21,823 nucleotides of DNA from an uncultured Bacillota bacterium (lineage in GTDB: Bacteria; Bacillota_I; Bacilli_A; Izemoplasmatales; UBA1188). Where the stretch lies: contig CALCVH010000079.1 in the NCBI GenBank assembly GCA_937907585.1, forward strand, positions 1 to 21,823, written 5' to 3'. Shown piece by piece: positions 1-7,402 of this stretch; position 1 is the stretch's first letter; each line of letters opens with the position of its first letter. A model generated the notes under the pieces. It was not told where the DNA came from. It saw only the letters and a list, made by a program, of their open reading frames with translations, and made no database searches. A program made the position numbers and the translations under genes.

Positions 1-536
1 ACCCCCCCTGCCATATCTTTAATACATAAAGAATCAGCACCTAACTTTTCAACTTCTTTAGCTAGATTAACATAGTATTCTACAGTATGTACTGGAGATG
101 TTGTATAAGATAATGCGATCTGGCATTCTCCACCATACTTTTTAATAGATTCTACAGCTTGTTTTAAATTTCTGATATCGTTTAAAGCATCGAATACTCT
201 AATAATATCAATTCCATTTTCAATAGACTTTTTACAGAACATATCTACTACATCATCAGAATAATGACGATATCCAAGTATATTTTGTCCTCTAAATAAC
301 ATTTGAAGTTTAGTTTTTTTACATACAGCCCTTACTTGTCTAAGCCTTTCCCATGGATCTTCATTTAAGAATCTCATACAGCTATCAAATGTTGCGCCAC
401 CCCAAACTTCTAAAGCGTGGTATCCAGCATTATCAAGTATTTTGGCTACACTAACTACTTCTTCAGTAGTCATTCTAGTCGCAAATAAAGATTGATGTCC
501 ATCTCTTAATGATGTTTCAACTATCTTTACACCCAT
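1..536 (-). CDS. oadA: Oxaloacetate decarboxylase alpha / pyruvate carboxylase subunit B-type carboxyltransferase (N-terminal part)
   Basis: The reading frame starts at the ATG at 534-536 and runs off the left edge, so only about 178 N-terminal residues are visible. It begins MGVKIVETSLRDGHQSL, with the metal-binding Asp of the LRDGHQS signature, followed by WGGATFD, FLNEDPWERL, MLFRGQN and IRVFDALND, all hallmarks of the biotin-dependent carboxyltransferase TIM barrel (HMGL-like fold). The family moves a carboxyl group between biotin and pyruvate/oxaloacetate. AGAAAGGTG lies 5-13 nt before the ATG. The fragment cannot tell the sodium-pump decarboxylase alpha subunit from pyruvate carboxylase subunit B or transcarboxylase 5S; the missing C-terminus (conserved PYC/OADA and biotinyl domains) and the next genes would decide. 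The carboxyltransferase fold is certain; the oadA name is tentative. Confidence 0.9.
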   Translation of the reverse strand, partial: MGVKIVETSLRDGHQSLFATRMTTEEVVSVAKILDNAGYHALEVWGGATFDSCMRFLNEDPWERLRQVRAVCKKTKLQMLFRGQNILGYRHYSDDVVDMFCKKSIENGIDIIRVFDALNDIRNLKQAVESIKKYGGECQIALSYTTSPVHTVEYYVNLAKEVEKLGADSLCIKDMAGG

Positions 537-586
537 AAAATCACCTTTCTTTCTTAATTACTATGGAACTCGAAAGTATCCAATAT

Positions 587-595
587 ATTATATCA
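587..595 (-). promoter_or_regulatory. Extended -10 promoter for the carboxyltransferase gene
   Basis: On the minus strand TGATATAAT (TG-N-TATAAT) lies about 50 nt before the ATG at 536. No good -35 box is seen 16-18 nt upstream, which is usual for an extended -10 promoter. The expected 5' leader is about 44 nt and contains the AGAAAGGTG ribosome site. Confidence 0.5.
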
Positions 596-722
596 TAATA
601 TAATTTGTAAAGAATTAATATATTTGTTGATTAATTATATTGAATAGTAGTCCTGGCATAAATAAAAGTTCTATTAAAATGTGAATATTTATAAAATATT
701 TAAAAGAAACCTAAATTTATTG

Positions 723-752
723 TTTACATAAATTATCTTTTTTTGATACGAT
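723..752 (+). promoter_or_regulatory. Promoter for the 772 lipoprotein
   Basis: TTTACA (723-728), an 18-bp spacer, then TACGAT (747-752) preceded by TGA, giving an extended -10 form. A start about 7 nt downstream would fall at the GGAGGA ribosome site (759-764), leaving an unusually short leader of about 12 nt. Confidence 0.45.
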
Positions 753-771
753 AAAACTGGAGGATAAAAAA

Positions 772-1152
772 ATGAAAACAAAATTACTAAAAATCTCATC
801 ATTCTTACTACTTTTATTATCATTGTTCACATTAACAAGTTGTAATTTAAAAGGCTTAACATTAGATGAAGCAAAAGCTAATCTTGAAGCAGCTGGATAT
901 GAAGTAAAAATCATTGATGGCGCTACATATTGTGATTCAGATCAAAATGAATTTTTCTTATTTAGCTCTGAACTTGAAAACTATCTATATGCAGAAAAAG
1001 GCGATGATAAAATCCATATGTTCTTCTTCTATACAATAGATCAAGCAAGCCGTAACAGCGATTTTATCGACTATCCTGATTTGCTTGGGGGTCAAACTAA
1101 TCAATTAGTATATTGCGCTACAAGACAAGCAAGAAAAGACGCTAAATTATAA
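772..1152 (+). CDS. Small lipoprotein with a PASTA-like segment
   Basis: A 126-aa protein with a Lys-rich start, a hydrophobic stretch (residues 8-20) and a lipobox L21-T22-S23-C24, so it should be lipid-modified at C24 and held on the outer face of the membrane. Residues 27-46 (GLTLDEAKANLEAAGYEVKI) have the G-x-x-x-x-x-A-x-x-x-L-x-x-x-G-[YF] pattern of a PASTA repeat helix, but only one short copy is present. The C-terminal half has no motif I recognise. GGAGGA lies 8 nt before the ATG. It is transcribed alone and converges on the next gene through a shared terminator. Lipoprotein status is well supported; the PASTA link is a guess from pattern alone. Confidence 0.85.
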   Translation: MKTKLLKISSFLLLLLSLFTLTSCNLKGLTLDEAKANLEAAGYEVKIIDGATYCDSDQNEFFLFSSELENYLYAEKGDDKIHMFFFYTIDQASRNSDFIDYPDLLGGQTNQLVYCATRQARKDAKL

Positions 1153-1172
1153 GATTAGTTCAAACTGTAAAT

Positions 1173-1222
1173 ATTAATAAAAATAGATTTCTAGATGCGC
1201 CTAGAAATCTATTTTTATTAAT
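1173..1222. terminator. Bidirectional intrinsic terminator
   Basis: A 22-bp perfect stem (1173-1194 with 1201-1222) closed by the 6-nt loop ATGCGC. The A-rich outer part of the stem gives a U-run on either strand, so it can serve both converging genes (ending at 1152 plus and 1233 minus). Confidence 0.85.
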
Positions 1223-1232
1223 GGCATTATTA

Positions 1233-1538
1233 TTAACTTTCAAAGAAAGTATGACTAACAACCCATTTTTTCAAATTGATTGCTAACCAGAAAGAATAGA
1301 TACCTAAAGTGATAATAGTTAATAAAAACCAAATGATATACTTTCCAAATAATTGTCCGCCTTTTCCATCAAACATTAGACGTTTTCCATTAATTACAGT
1401 GTGTTTTGTTTCCCATCTGTTAATCATGCAAACTGCCCATGGTGTTCCAATGCTGAATGTTACAGCGATAAGTAAAGCGCCTAAAAGTCTCCAACCAATT
1501 AATTGAATTAATTTACCATCGAAATATGAATCTTTCAT
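1233..1538 (-). CDS. DUF898-like small membrane protein
   Basis: A 101-aa protein with two hydrophobic segments (about residues 15-38 and 67-90). The stretch FDGKGGQLFGKYI followed by LLTIITLGIYSFWLAINLKKW matches the DUF898 (YjgN-like) pattern of F-x-G-x-G-x-x-L-F followed by TLGIYSFW. The N-terminal half reads as a weaker copy of the same unit (YFDGKLIQLIGW, then TFSIGTPWAVCMINRW), so the protein is an internal tandem duplication. The function of the family is unknown. AGGAGGTC lies just before the ATG. Family membership is by motif only. Confidence 0.75.
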   Translation of the reverse strand: MKDSYFDGKLIQLIGWRLLGALLIAVTFSIGTPWAVCMINRWETKHTVINGKRLMFDGKGGQLFGKYIIWFLLTIITLGIYSFWLAINLKKWVVSHTFFES

Positions 1539-1685
1539 TCTGACCTCCTATAAAATTTGATTCAATATAAATGTAAATAACTACAATTCACAATTATTTT
1601 GTAATATTTCTATTTATTTTTCAACATAAACATTTAGTGATATTAGGTTTTTTACCATAAAAATAACTATGGGAGTAAAAAATGC

Positions 1686-1714
1686 TTGACTCATTTATTT
1701 CCTAGTGTTAAAAT
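1686..1714 (+). promoter_or_regulatory. Promoter of tRNA-Gly
   Basis: TTGACT (1686-1691), exactly 17 bp, TAAAAT (1709-1714): five of six consensus bases in each box. The expected start is about 6 nt before the first base of the mature tRNA at 1727. Confidence 0.8.
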
Positions 1715-1726
1715 TATTTAGCAATC

Positions 1727-1800
1727 GCGAGTGTAGTTCAATGGCAGAACGTCAGCCTTCCAAGCTGAACATGAGGGTTCGATTCCCTTCACTCGCTCCA
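1727..1800 (+). tRNA. tRNA-Gly (anticodon TCC)
   Basis: A full cloverleaf: acceptor GCGAGTG (1727-1733) pairs with CACTCGC (1790-1796). The anticodon stem TCAGC/GCTGA (1752-1756 with 1764-1768) encloses the loop CTTCCAA with anticodon TCC at 1759-1761. The T arm is AGGG-TTCGATT-CCCT. The discriminator is T1797 and CCA is encoded at 1798-1800. It stands alone, with its own promoter and terminator. UCC can read all four glycine codons when its wobble U is suitably modified or unmodified, as in Mollicutes. Confidence 0.97.
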
Positions 1801-1811
1801 TCGACAAAAAT

Positions 1812-1835
1812 ACCGCCAAATCTGGCGGTTTTTAT
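1812..1835 (+). terminator. Intrinsic terminator after tRNA-Gly
   Basis: ACCGCCA (1812-1818), loop AATC, TGGCGGT (1823-1829), then TTTTATTTTG. It is a GC-rich 7-bp stem with a U-run, 11 nt after the CCA end. Confidence 0.92.
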
Positions 1836-1858
1836 TTTGTTTTAAATCGTTTCTTTAA

Positions 1859-1887
1859 AGGGGGTGGGGCTTGAACCCCTATTTCAA
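1859..1887 (-). other. GC-rich element resembling a tRNA 3' end
   Basis: On the minus strand AGGGGTTCAAGCCCCAC followed by CCCCTT looks like a T arm (GG-TTCAAGC-CC) and the 3' acceptor strand of a tRNA, but there is no CCA and the upstream sequence forms no anticodon or D arm. The T stem has only three or four good pairs. It could be a tRNA remnant, or a small terminator hairpin (GGGG-TTCAAG-CCCC) for the lipoprotein gene ending at 1936. Neither reading is secure. Confidence 0.3.
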
Positions 1888-1935
1888 TTTGTTTATATAC
1901 AACAGAAGCGATATTTAATAACTTGGAAAAATTAA

Positions 1936-2409
1936 TTATGCTTGAACAAATGTAATAGAATTGATATATTCATCAAAAGTTGGTTTTAGCTTTTCAAAAG
2001 ATGATTCAAGTGTTCCAAATTGGATTAACCAGAATGCATCGCTTGATTTTGTAACGTACGCATAATAGTGATAATCACTACCATTTACATCCTTGTTGAA
2101 TTCAAATCTTGCGGTATCTCCATCATATTGTGCTTCAACATTTAAGTTGTTGTTTCTTAACACTATATTTGTATAACTCTCAATTGAATAAGATGAAGAC
2201 ACATTTAAATCTGAATAAGTTTCTTTTAAACAGAATATAGCTGCATCAGTATTTCTATATACTGCAGTATAGCCAAATACTTCTTGTTCAGCATATGAAG
2301 CACCTATTGTTATCTGCATTCCTGCTTTTTCATATGTAGTTGTTTTTTCTTTGCACGCAGAAAGTGATAATACTAATAGTAATAATAAAATAGATAATAA
2401 CTTTTTCAT
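1936..2409 (-). CDS. Small lipoprotein, possibly PsbP/DcrB-like
   Basis: A 157-aa protein with a signal peptide (MKKLLSILLLLL) and lipobox L16-S17-A18-C19. After a short KEKTTTY linker the mature part has alternating beta-type segments (GMQITIGASYAE, GYTAVYRNTDAAIFCLKE) and ends FWLIQFGTLESSFEKLKPTFDEYINSI. That last arrangement (a Phe/Trp-rich strand, then a helix with F-x-x-x-x-P-x-F-x-x-x-x-x-S) is what PsbP/DcrB-type domains (DUF1795) end with. The role is unknown; surface-anchored proteins of this type often come singly. CAGGAGG lies 6 nt before the ATG. The lipoprotein call is strong and the fold suggestion is weak. Confidence 0.8.
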   Translation of the reverse strand: MKKLLSILLLLLVLSLSACKEKTTTYEKAGMQITIGASYAEQEVFGYTAVYRNTDAAIFCLKETYSDLNVSSSYSIESYTNIVLRNNNLNVEAQYDGDTARFEFNKDVNGSDYHYYAYVTKSSDAFWLIQFGTLESSFEKLKPTFDEYINSITFVQA

Positions 2410-2520
2410 AATTTCCTCCTGTTAAATACTTTTACATAAGCATTTAATATATTAGCATATTTGTAAAAATAAAAACTAAAAATTATATAGATTGGTAAAG
2501 TGTTATGAATATTATTAGAA

Positions 2521-2980
2521 TTATAAATGATCTAACGTAGAAGATAATAGGCTATTCATTTCATAGATATACTTTGATGGTTCATAGTTATATTCGAATA
2601 GTTTCTTAGAATCATGTAGTTTGTGAAAAGTTTGTGATATTTCCTTATAATACTTCTTATACTCTATATGATTCATTGAATCACCTTCAACATATTCAAA
2701 TATTCTAAGTTCATCTAATAAATAGATAGGATTTTGAAGGAAGTCTTTATTCTTTAAAACATCTAAAGCACTTAACTCAGCTTTTCTATCTATAAAAAGT
2801 CATATCCATCAGTTGCGATATGAGAAACATATTTTTTATTTTGTGCTTCAAATAGAAATGTTTTATTCGACATTTCACCATAAATAGTGTCTATAAATTT
2901 GACACTTTCTTCATTTATATTTAGCGTTTATGATAAGGCTTTTTTCTACTTTTTATATCACTATTAAACATTTTATCCAT
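2521..2980 (-). pseudogene. Choline kinase / LicA-like phosphotransferase remnant
   Basis: No intact frame spans this stretch, but frames joined across shifts read as the N-terminal half of a choline/aminoglycoside kinase-fold protein. One frame gives INEESVKFIDTIYGEMSNKT, FLFEAQNKKYVSHI and DGYDFL, then stops at TAG; the next gives RKAELSALDVL, LRIFEYVEGDSM and YKEISQTFHKLHDSKKLF, then stops at TAA (2521-2523). Family landmarks are the GGMSNKTF loop (here GEMSNKTF), the EFIEG hinge and the LHSS segment. Restoring one A near 2791-2799 rejoins DFLIDRKAEL, a single-base deletion. A second shift lies near 2920-2935, just after MDKMFNSDIKSRKK. The catalytic half (H-x-D...N and the D-x-E loop) is missing. 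A functional protein is very unlikely. Confidence 0.8.
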
Positions 2981-2981
2981 A

Positions 2982-3764
2982 TTATATTTCTACTACCTCA
3001 GTAGGAATAGTTCTATCTGTCACAACAATCTTTATATTATCTAAACTCAGATTGTTTTTATTAAAATATGTTTCATAAGAAAGCTTCGCAAGTTCCTTTG
3101 TATTGCACTCATTTGACAAGTGAAATAAGAATAGCGTTTTTGTTCTTTCACCCATTAATTTAGAAAAGATTATAGCACTACTTTGGTTAGATAAATGACC
3201 AGTATCGGACATAATTCTATTTTTTAAAGGCCAAGGACGATTGCTTAACATGAGAAGGTCTGGTTCGTGATTAGATTCTAAAATATATAAATCTAGATTA
3301 TGTAATTCTTCTATATAATCAAATACACCTGTATCTGTAATATAAGCTATACTTTTATCATTATACGTAAATTTAAATCCTGTTGGTTCTATTACATCAT
3401 GCGATAGTGGAAATGGTAAAATAGATAGATTATCTACTTTAAATTCTTCCATACTTTTGACAAATTTACAGTATATTGGTGATATGGCTTGTTTATCTTG
3501 ATCCTTTAATCCTTTATATGTTCCTTTAGTCAAATATATAGTAGGATTATATTTCTTAAAGAATGATGATAAACCCGATACATGATCGCTATGTTCATGG
3601 GTAATAAATATACCTTTAATTCTATTTGGATTTACACCTATAGAATTTAGTTTTAATTCTATCTGTCTAGATGATATTCCACAATCAAGTAGATAACATT
3701 TGTTATCTACTTCTAAATATACACAATTACCACTTGATGAGCTACTTAAAACACAAATTTTCAT
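2982..3764 (-). CDS. yycJ: YycJ/WalJ-type metallo-beta-lactamase-fold hydrolase
   Basis: A 260-aa protein opening MKICVLSSSSSGNCVYLEV, the usual N-terminus of YycJ/WalJ. The zinc-binding motif is T55-H56-E57-H58-S59-D60-H61. Later metal and fold landmarks are FPLSHD, YITDTG, LESNHE and DTGHLSN. The family are MBL-fold nucleases; YycJ has been linked to DNA repair and cell-wall/division coordination and usually sits in the walRK operon, whereas here it stands alone. An in-frame ATG 13 codons earlier (3803) has no Shine-Dalgarno and is not matched by the family start, so I chose the ATG at 3762-3764. That start also lacks a Shine-Dalgarno, but TATAAT ends 7 nt before it, so the mRNA may be leaderless. 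Confidence 0.92.
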   Translation of the reverse strand: MKICVLSSSSSGNCVYLEVDNKCYLLDCGISSRQIELKLNSIGVNPNRIKGIFITHEHSDHVSGLSSFFKKYNPTIYLTKGTYKGLKDQDKQAISPIYCKFVKSMEEFKVDNLSILPFPLSHDVIEPTGFKFTYNDKSIAYITDTGVFDYIEELHNLDLYILESNHEPDLLMLSNRPWPLKNRIMSDTGHLSNQSSAIIFSKLMGERTKTLFLFHLSNECNTKELAKLSYETYFNKNNLSLDNIKIVVTDRTIPTEVVEI

Positions 3765-3771
3765 ATTTAGA

Positions 3772-3777
3772 ATTATA
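3772..3777 (-). promoter_or_regulatory. -10 box for a leaderless yycJ transcript
   Basis: A perfect TATAAT on the minus strand, with TCTAAAT as the 7 nt between it and the ATG. Transcription would start at or next to the A of the start codon. The -35 region is poor. Confidence 0.5.
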
Positions 3778-3856
3778 TCACAATTATTATATAAAATATG
3801 CATAATGCGTTATTTTTGCCTATTTTTTTGAACTAGTTAAAAATTGCGTTATTTTT

Positions 3857-3886
3857 TTGTTGTATTTTATCATTATAAATGATAAT
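3857..3886 (+). promoter_or_regulatory. Promoter and overlapping palindromic operator of the foldase operon
   Basis: TTGTTG (3857-3862), an 18-bp spacer, then GATAAT (3881-3886). A perfect palindrome TTATCATT-ATA-AATGATAA (3867-3885) covers the spacer and runs into the -10 box, where a bound dimer would block polymerase. TATAAA at 3903-3908 is a second, weaker -10 candidate. AAGGAG lies 7 nt before the ATG at 3923. The same half-sites recur at the cardiolipin synthase promoter. Confidence 0.45.
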
Positions 3887-3922
3887 ATATTTCTTGGACT
3901 TGTATAAAAAAGGAGAAATTAT

Positions 3923-6900
3923 ATGGGAAATTTTGGAAAAAGATTACTGATTGTCCTATTATCGGCGCTCGCAGTTGTCGGTCTAGCGCTAATCGGCAAT
4001 GCTTATCAACAAGCAGAAAGAATTCACAAAGTTTCTGGTTCTTCTTCTGTTGTACTTGATCAAAACAATATCAAGGTAACAAAGAAGGATGTATGGAAAA
4101 CAATTCTTTACTCTAATCCGATGAGCAATGTCTCTGAAATGATAAATAAAGAAGTTTTAGGATCAGTTATCGATGATGTCAAAAGTCAAGGCACAAATTC
4201 TGATGCATATAAGAACAAGAAAAACAAACTTGTTTATGGCACAGCTGACTCAGACGAATTAAGTGAGATGGACAACGAAACTAAACAGGAGAAAGAGCAA
4301 CAGTGGGCAAACCAATTAGTAATTCTTGGTCAAACTGAAGAAGACTACATCTATTTGCAGTTAGCTTATGATAGATATGCTACATACAGATTGATGGCTG
4401 GTCTTGAAATCGGTGGCAAGACTTACGATATTAGTGATGAAACACTGAAAAAGGAAATAGAAAGTTCAACTGGTGATGTTTATGCCATCACAATTAAGTT
4501 CTACAGCGAAAAAGATGCAACTACATTCCTAGAAAACTATGTTAATAAAGATACTCACCTTGTAAATGTAAGTAGCGCAATCCGTTACTACTATGGAGAT
4601 AGTATGTTCGTCCCATCAAGCGATTCTGAATTAACATTCAATGGTACATCTTACGAATTCACTAGAGAAACATTCACTAAATCAGATGACTCTACTGTTG
4701 ATGTTCCAAACGCATCATTATTAAAAGATTCTGATGGTAACTACATCTATGATGAAACTAATAATGCATTCGTATCTTCTCATTCTACTAAACTTAAAAA
4801 TAGTAGTGGTGAAGTAGTTAAAGAGGAAGATGGTACTGAAGTATATGAAAAATACATGTTAGTAAAAGCGAATGATACTAACGATGGATATGTATACTTT
4901 ACAAAATACACTACTGCTTTCGATAAGACTACTGATGAAGAAGGTAACGAAGTAACTGATTATACTAAGTGGACTAAGACAGACGCTACTACTGAAGAAG
5001 AAATGAATGAAACTAAAGATTCTACAATGGTAGCTTATAAGGATGCGACATTCTCAACTTCAAATACATTAGAATTAACTACTGATTTATTCTTAGATTT
5101 ATATGTAAATATGTATAATGAATATTATTCATTACAAAATAAATCTGTAAACGCTACTGTAGATTATTCTAGTTTCACTGCTAAAGTTAGTGATTCAGCT
5201 AAACTAAACGAATTATTAAAAGAATATGGATATGTTGTTTTAAATAATGAAGTTAGAAAATATGTTGGAGACCTAGATTACGTAGTTGATACTGAAAAAT
5301 CAGTAAATGGTAAAGTTGTTTATAAGAAGATTACTAATAATGCTGGTAAAGAAGTAGATTTACCTAACTATAAATTAACTGAAGGATATTTCGATTCAAA
5401 CGATAACTTAGTATATGTATTAGATGGAGATGGAAATAGAATTCCTCTTGATACTAATAAACCAATCGATGAAGTAACAACATTCGATGATACTAATACA
5501 ATTAAGCCAACAAAAGCTGAATTATATGGTTTATATGTTGCATTATTCGGAAAAGATGACAATACAAGCTTAGTTTATAACTATGATACAGTTAATGAAT
5601 CAAGAAAAGATCTCGCAACTCAATTATTCACAACTTTAAGCAGTGCAGATTATCTAAAATATTCAACATCTGTAGGTGGAGATTACTATTTAATCTTTAA
5701 ATTACAAAGTGCTGTAAATAACTATTCTGATGAAGAAATCGCTACTAAATTAGCAGAATTAAAGAATAAAAAGATCAATGAATATTTAGAGAGTTCTTCT
5801 TTCGTAAATACATGTTTAGCTGATTTAAGAAAAGAATTAGGTCTAAAGATTTATGATGAATACTTTGGATATGAATATCAAACAATGATTGCTAACAATT
5901 CTTCTTCTAATTCTTATGGTCCATCTGATACAGAAGGTTATTATAAGACTAAAGCTTATAGCGCTAAAAAGTTAGCATCTATCAAAGCTAAAAACGTTAA
6001 AATCAGTGATACTCAAACTTATAATGGTAAATATACAGTTAAAGCTGATGACTTATATAACTATGTTATGAGTCATGCATCTGCTTCATATGTTTCAACT
6101 GCTTATTTAAATAAATATTTATTATCTATGCCTGAATTTGAATCAATTCATGGTGCTAAAGTTAATAAAGTTAACTATTTAACAAGCAAGAACTGGAAAG
6201 TTAAAGAATATGCTGAACAAACTGAACAAATGAACCGATATTTCGAATATTATAGATCTCTATATGCTCAATATGGTTTAAGTTATCAATATTCTTCAGT
6301 AGAACAATTCTTATATAGCTATGGTTCAAGAACATTCGATGATATGGTAGATTTACTTGAAAGAAGCACAATGAGAAGCGTTATGTTATATAAAGCATTA
6401 GTTGGTTTAGATAATATGAACTATGAAGAAATTCCTTCAACATTCACATTTACTACAGAATTAGCTAATGAAGCATTTGGCGCTACTGCTGAAAAGTTCA
6501 ACAAGATTTTAACTGATTATATCGATGTAAATGTTAATCATTTATTAGTTTATCTAGATTTAGATGAAGATGGAAATCCAGATGATTATGATGGAACATA
6601 TGCTGACTTTGTAACAACTGGGACATATGCTACATATGAGGATTTATTAAATGCTTTATATGATCAAATTCAAGAATTCATTCATGACGCTGATAACGGA
6701 AGCTTATCAAGTGGTAATAGCGATATCTTAAAAAATTTCGCTACTGCTTATAATGATGCATCAAGAAAAGCTGATGCTGAAGATTTAGATAAAGCATTAG
6801 TTGAATTCAAGAAATATGGCGTTCACGTTAAATATGAATCACTTGGCGAAGTAACAAGTTCTTCTATCTCTAATTACGTTAAGGAATTCCAAGATGAAGT

Positions 6901-7384
6901 TAGAGTATTAAATGAAAAACTTGCTGCTGGAGATAAAGATTTACTTGGATATTCTCTAAGTGATGGCTTCACTCAAACTGAATTTGGATTACACTATGTA
7001 TTCGCATATGCTGGAAGCGATTATGAAGCACCAAGCTTTAAATTCACTGATGAAAACAATGAATATGCTCCAGGTATGACTAATGAAAATGATACTATCT
7101 CTAATAGCCAAATCGCATTATACATGCTTGAATACTATTATGGATTAATCTATGGTACTACAGACCATCCTGAAGAAAATGCTAAATATTTATATCCAGT
7201 ATTACCAACTGAAATCACAAGCAAGATTGAAACATTATATGGCGACTATTTAAGCTTAGTAATGGATAAATCATATACTTATATGTCAACATATATCATT
7301 CTAAAAGGTTTACAAGACACTGATAGTCTAAAATTCTCTGACTTAAAAGAATCTTATAGAATCGCTATATTCGTTGAGGATTAA
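3923..7384 (+). CDS. Giant secreted SurA/PrsA-like foldase (1153 aa)
   Basis: Residues 7-27 form a hydrophobic signal or anchor segment with no lipobox Cys, so the rest should be extracytoplasmic. Residues 40-160 look like a SurA/PrsA N-terminal region: VVLDQNNIKVTKKDVWKTI, then long helices ending in LGQTEEDYIYLQLAYDRYA. Residues about 180-200 (VYAITIKFYSEKDATTFL) and 870-1040 (NHLLVYLDLDEDG to TQTEFGLHYVFAYAG) resemble two parvulin-type rotamase units; the TEFGLHYVFA end matches the usual parvulin close. Canonical catalytic residues are not clear, so chaperone rather than isomerase activity is likely. D879-D881-D883-G884 with D887-D888 forms a DxDxDG calcium-type loop. Residues about 235-400 are a low-complexity Thr/Asp/Glu/Ser-rich insertion. 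First gene of a two-gene operon, 18 nt before its paralogue. PrsA is normally about 300 aa, so this is nearly four times that size. Confidence 0.75.
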   Translation: MGNFGKRLLIVLLSALAVVGLALIGNAYQQAERIHKVSGSSSVVLDQNNIKVTKKDVWKTILYSNPMSNVSEMINKEVLGSVIDDVKSQGTNSDAYKNKKNKLVYGTADSDELSEMDNETKQEKEQQWANQLVILGQTEEDYIYLQLAYDRYATYRLMAGLEIGGKTYDISDETLKKEIESSTGDVYAITIKFYSEKDATTFLENYVNKDTHLVNVSSAIRYYYGDSMFVPSSDSELTFNGTSYEFTRETFTKSDDSTVDVPNASLLKDSDGNYIYDETNNAFVSSHSTKLKNSSGEVVKEEDGTEVYEKYMLVKANDTNDGYVYFTKYTTAFDKTTDEEGNEVTDYTKWTKTDATTEEEMNETKDSTMVAYKDATFSTSNTLELTTDLFLDLYVNMYNEYYSLQNKSVNATVDYSSFTAKVSDSAKLNELLKEYGYVVLNNEVRKYVGDLDYVVDTEKSVNGKVVYKKITNNAGKEVDLPNYKLTEGYFDSNDNLVYVLDGDGNRIPLDTNKPIDEVTTFDDTNTIKPTKAELYGLYVALFGKDDNTSLVYNYDTVNESRKDLATQLFTTLSSADYLKYSTSVGGDYYLIFKLQSAVNNYSDEEIATKLAELKNKKINEYLESSSFVNTCLADLRKELGLKIYDEYFGYEYQTMIANNSSSNSYGPSDTEGYYKTKAYSAKKLASIKAKNVKISDTQTYNGKYTVKADDLYNYVMSHASASYVSTAYLNKYLLSMPEFESIHGAKVNKVNYLTSKNWKVKEYAEQTEQMNRYFEYYRSLYAQYGLSYQYSSVEQFLYSYGSRTFDDMVDLLERSTMRSVMLYKALVGLDNMNYEEIPSTFTFTTELANEAFGATAEKFNKILTDYIDVNVNHLLVYLDLDEDGNPDDYDGTYADFVTTGTYATYEDLLNALYDQIQEFIHDADNGSLSSGNSDILKNFATAYNDASRKADAEDLDKALVEFKKYGVHVKYESLGEVTSSSISNYVKEFQDEVRVLNEKLAAGDKDLLGYSLSDGFTQTEFGLHYVFAYAGSDYEAPSFKFTDENNEYAPGMTNENDTISNSQIALYMLEYYYGLIYGTTDHPEENAKYLYPVLPTEITSKIETLYGDYLSLVMDKSYTYMSTYIILKGLQDTDSLKFSDLKESYRIAIFVED

Positions 7385-7402
7385 TTAAGGAGGTTATAGA
7401 AA

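Noticed and set aside
717..914. 65-aa minus-strand open frame
   Set aside because: It is antisense to the lipoprotein at 772 and its promoter, and has no ribosome site or motif.
3765..3803. Upstream ATG start for yycJ (adds 13 residues)
   Set aside because: The added residues are not part of the family, no Shine-Dalgarno precedes it, and it overlaps the likely -10 region of the gene.
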